Assembly (NCBI RefSeq): GCF_007830175.1
Contig: NZ_VLKH01000003.1
Span: 1-64,000 of the forward strand
Direction: 5' to 3'
DNA length: 64,000 nt
From: Sedimentibacter saalensis
GTDB lineage: Bacteria > Bacillota > Clostridia > Tissierellales > Sedimentibacteraceae
The position numbers were made by a program, and so were the translations under genes. Of the stretch, positions 62,870 to 64,000 are shown piece by piece. Below the pieces are notes generated by a model. It did no database searches and was not told where the DNA came from. It saw only the letters and a list, made by a program, of their open reading frames with translations. How positions within the stretch are numbered: the first letter of the stretch is position 1; each line of letters begins with the position of its first letter.

Positions 62870-64000
62870 TTAAAGCAATAAATTTCCTACTATTATACCC
62901 AGGTAAGTACCTACTCCGTAGCCGAAAACTCCGACTAGCATTGCAGGAGCCACCAAGTCTGTCCATCCTTTGGATATTGCCATTGCTGTAGCGGTTGTAG
63001 GTCCGCCTATATTTGCGTTTGACGCAATGATTATTTCCTCAACACTGTAATTTAAGAGTTTTCCAAATCCAAATATTACAGCCATGTTCACTATTACAAC
63101 TATTCCGCAGAACAACAACAGAAGCGGAGAGTTTTGAATAATAAGTGGTATTGATGCAGGAACACCTATTACAACAAAGAACAGATAAATAAGGAATGTT
63201 CCTATTTCCTGGGCTCCTCTTATATTTCCGAAGAAATCAGGGAAAAATGTAGCAGAAGCATTGTAATTGTTGTAATTATAAGGTACTGATTGCTTAAAAG
63301 AATATTGAGCATGCTCATTGCAAAATTACCTGTAGGAATTACACTTCCCAGGAACCCTGCAATTGCTTTTGAAACAGCAACTACTATAAATCCTGTTGCA
63401 ACTGCAAATGCAATGTCTTTCAAAGAGATTTCCTTTCCCTTCCAATAAGCTGCAGCACTTGTACCATCTTCTGTTTTTCCAAGGCTTTCAACCTTGTCCA
63501 CATATGGATGTTTGAAATGTTTTCTGAAAAAATTCACTGTCGGAATAGTTATCAAGGCAAGGAAGTACAACGCCATCAAGAGGTTGTCCGCTACAACCGT
63601 AGCTGATACAAGTTCCCCGGGAACACTGAATGCACTTGATACTGCAACAAAGTTAACTCCTCCGCCAATGTATGAGCCGGTCATCATTCCAGCAATCTCA
63701 GCCAGGTGAGGTATATGTTTTCCCAAAAGTAAAAATCCTAGTATTGCTCCGGCAACAGTTCCCACTGACCCAATGAGGAATATTAAAAGCATTCTTCCGC
63801 TTTCTTTCCATATTTTCTTAATATTGCACTGTAAAAGAAGCATTGGGATTGCCAATGGAACAACATAACCCCATACAGTGTCATAAACCGGTGAATCAAC
63901 AGGTATAACTTTTAAATTTGATAATGCCATTGCTCCGATTAATGCGATTATTGCGCCTGATATCTTTGCAGCCCAGTCATATTTTTGCTCCAGGTAAATG
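62870..64000 (-). pseudogene. DUF819 family membrane protein, frameshifted and partial
   Basis: Two open frames together make one DUF819 (YjcL-like) protein. The upstream part (from the window edge down to 63220) reads MALSNLKVIPVDSPVYDTVWGYVVP... and ends out of frame as MLLLHFSLISSEI. The downstream part, open from about 63270 to 62870, reads ATFFPDFFGNIRGAQEIGTFLIYLFFVVIGVPAS... through GTYLGIIVGNLLL. Joining them near 63253-63256 by restoring one base (CTTCTGCTACA for the expected CTTCT-x-GCTACA) gives the family sequence MLLATFFPDFFGN. The reading frame is open to the right edge, so the N-terminus lies outside. It is either a recent pseudogene or a single-base sequence error. Confidence 0.85.

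Overview
The window is AT-rich, densely coded DNA from an anaerobic, low-GC Bacillota, most likely a spore-forming, amino-acid-fermenting member of the Clostridia or Tissierellia. Supporting signs are a YtvI-type sporulation membrane protein, a GerMN-domain lipoprotein, Rex, catabolic-type glutamate dehydrogenase, the acetylated DAP pathway (DapH), a tungsten-type aldehyde:ferredoxin oxidoreductase, ClpE, a c-di-GMP-II riboswitch and canonical AGGAGG ribosome-binding sites. The species cannot be fixed from sequence alone. No rRNA, tRNA, prophage or complete insertion sequence was seen.

Layout. 1-8585: the leader end of a CRISPR array, then a complete type I-B (Cst/Tneap) cas operon on the minus strand in the order cas6-cas8b1-cas7-cas5-cas3-cas4-cas1-cas2. 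9004-12495: a cytosolic-looking CWB2-repeat protein, aroE and a two-subunit class I fumarase. 12732-18000: ytvI, gdhA, rex, and a Pit phosphate transporter with its DUF47 partner. 18189-22952: an orphan NMT1-type binding lipoprotein, a GerMN lipoprotein, pgeF and a MocR-type regulator. 23067-37114: a Ca2+-type P-ATPase, a COG2509-like flavoprotein, a TetR-controlled MacAB-like exporter with a readable promoter and operators, an ABC-F protein, and housekeeping genes (rluA-type, ybaK, trmB). 37270-40490: a large secreted surface protein behind a c-di-GMP-II riboswitch. 40733-44855: a lysine-riboswitch-controlled dapA-dapB-dapH-lysC operon. 44877-54448: a catabolic cluster. 54460-64000: an aminotransferase, clpE, degV, a MarR regulator, a 3-methyladenine glycosylase, tatD, an M19 dipeptidase and a frameshifted DUF819 membrane protein that runs off the right edge.

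The most distinctive region is 44877-54448. A minus-strand operon encodes a DadA-like flavoprotein, a Na+:solute symporter, an FCD-type regulator with an unusual N-terminal winged helix, a BFD-type [2Fe-2S] protein, a second DapA-family lyase, an HcnA-like [2Fe-2S] protein, an HcnB-like flavoprotein and a 2x[4Fe-4S] protein. Facing it across a shared promoter region is an aldehyde:ferredoxin oxidoreductase with its own overlapping MoaD/ThiS-like gene. The set resembles multisubunit (hydroxy)proline or sarcosine dehydrogenase systems. I infer a ferredoxin-linked amino- or imino-acid oxidation route in which the tungsten enzyme takes the semialdehyde; the substrate is unproven.

Non-coding structure is rich: two riboswitches, several near-consensus sigma-A promoters, a pair of MITE-like palindromic elements flanked by near-identical 12-13 bp direct repeats (19220-19379 and 61720-61884), and two loci of a composite GTAGGGG hairpin repeat whose copies differ by compensatory changes. 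Many start codons were placed by ribosome-binding site rather than by the longest open frame.
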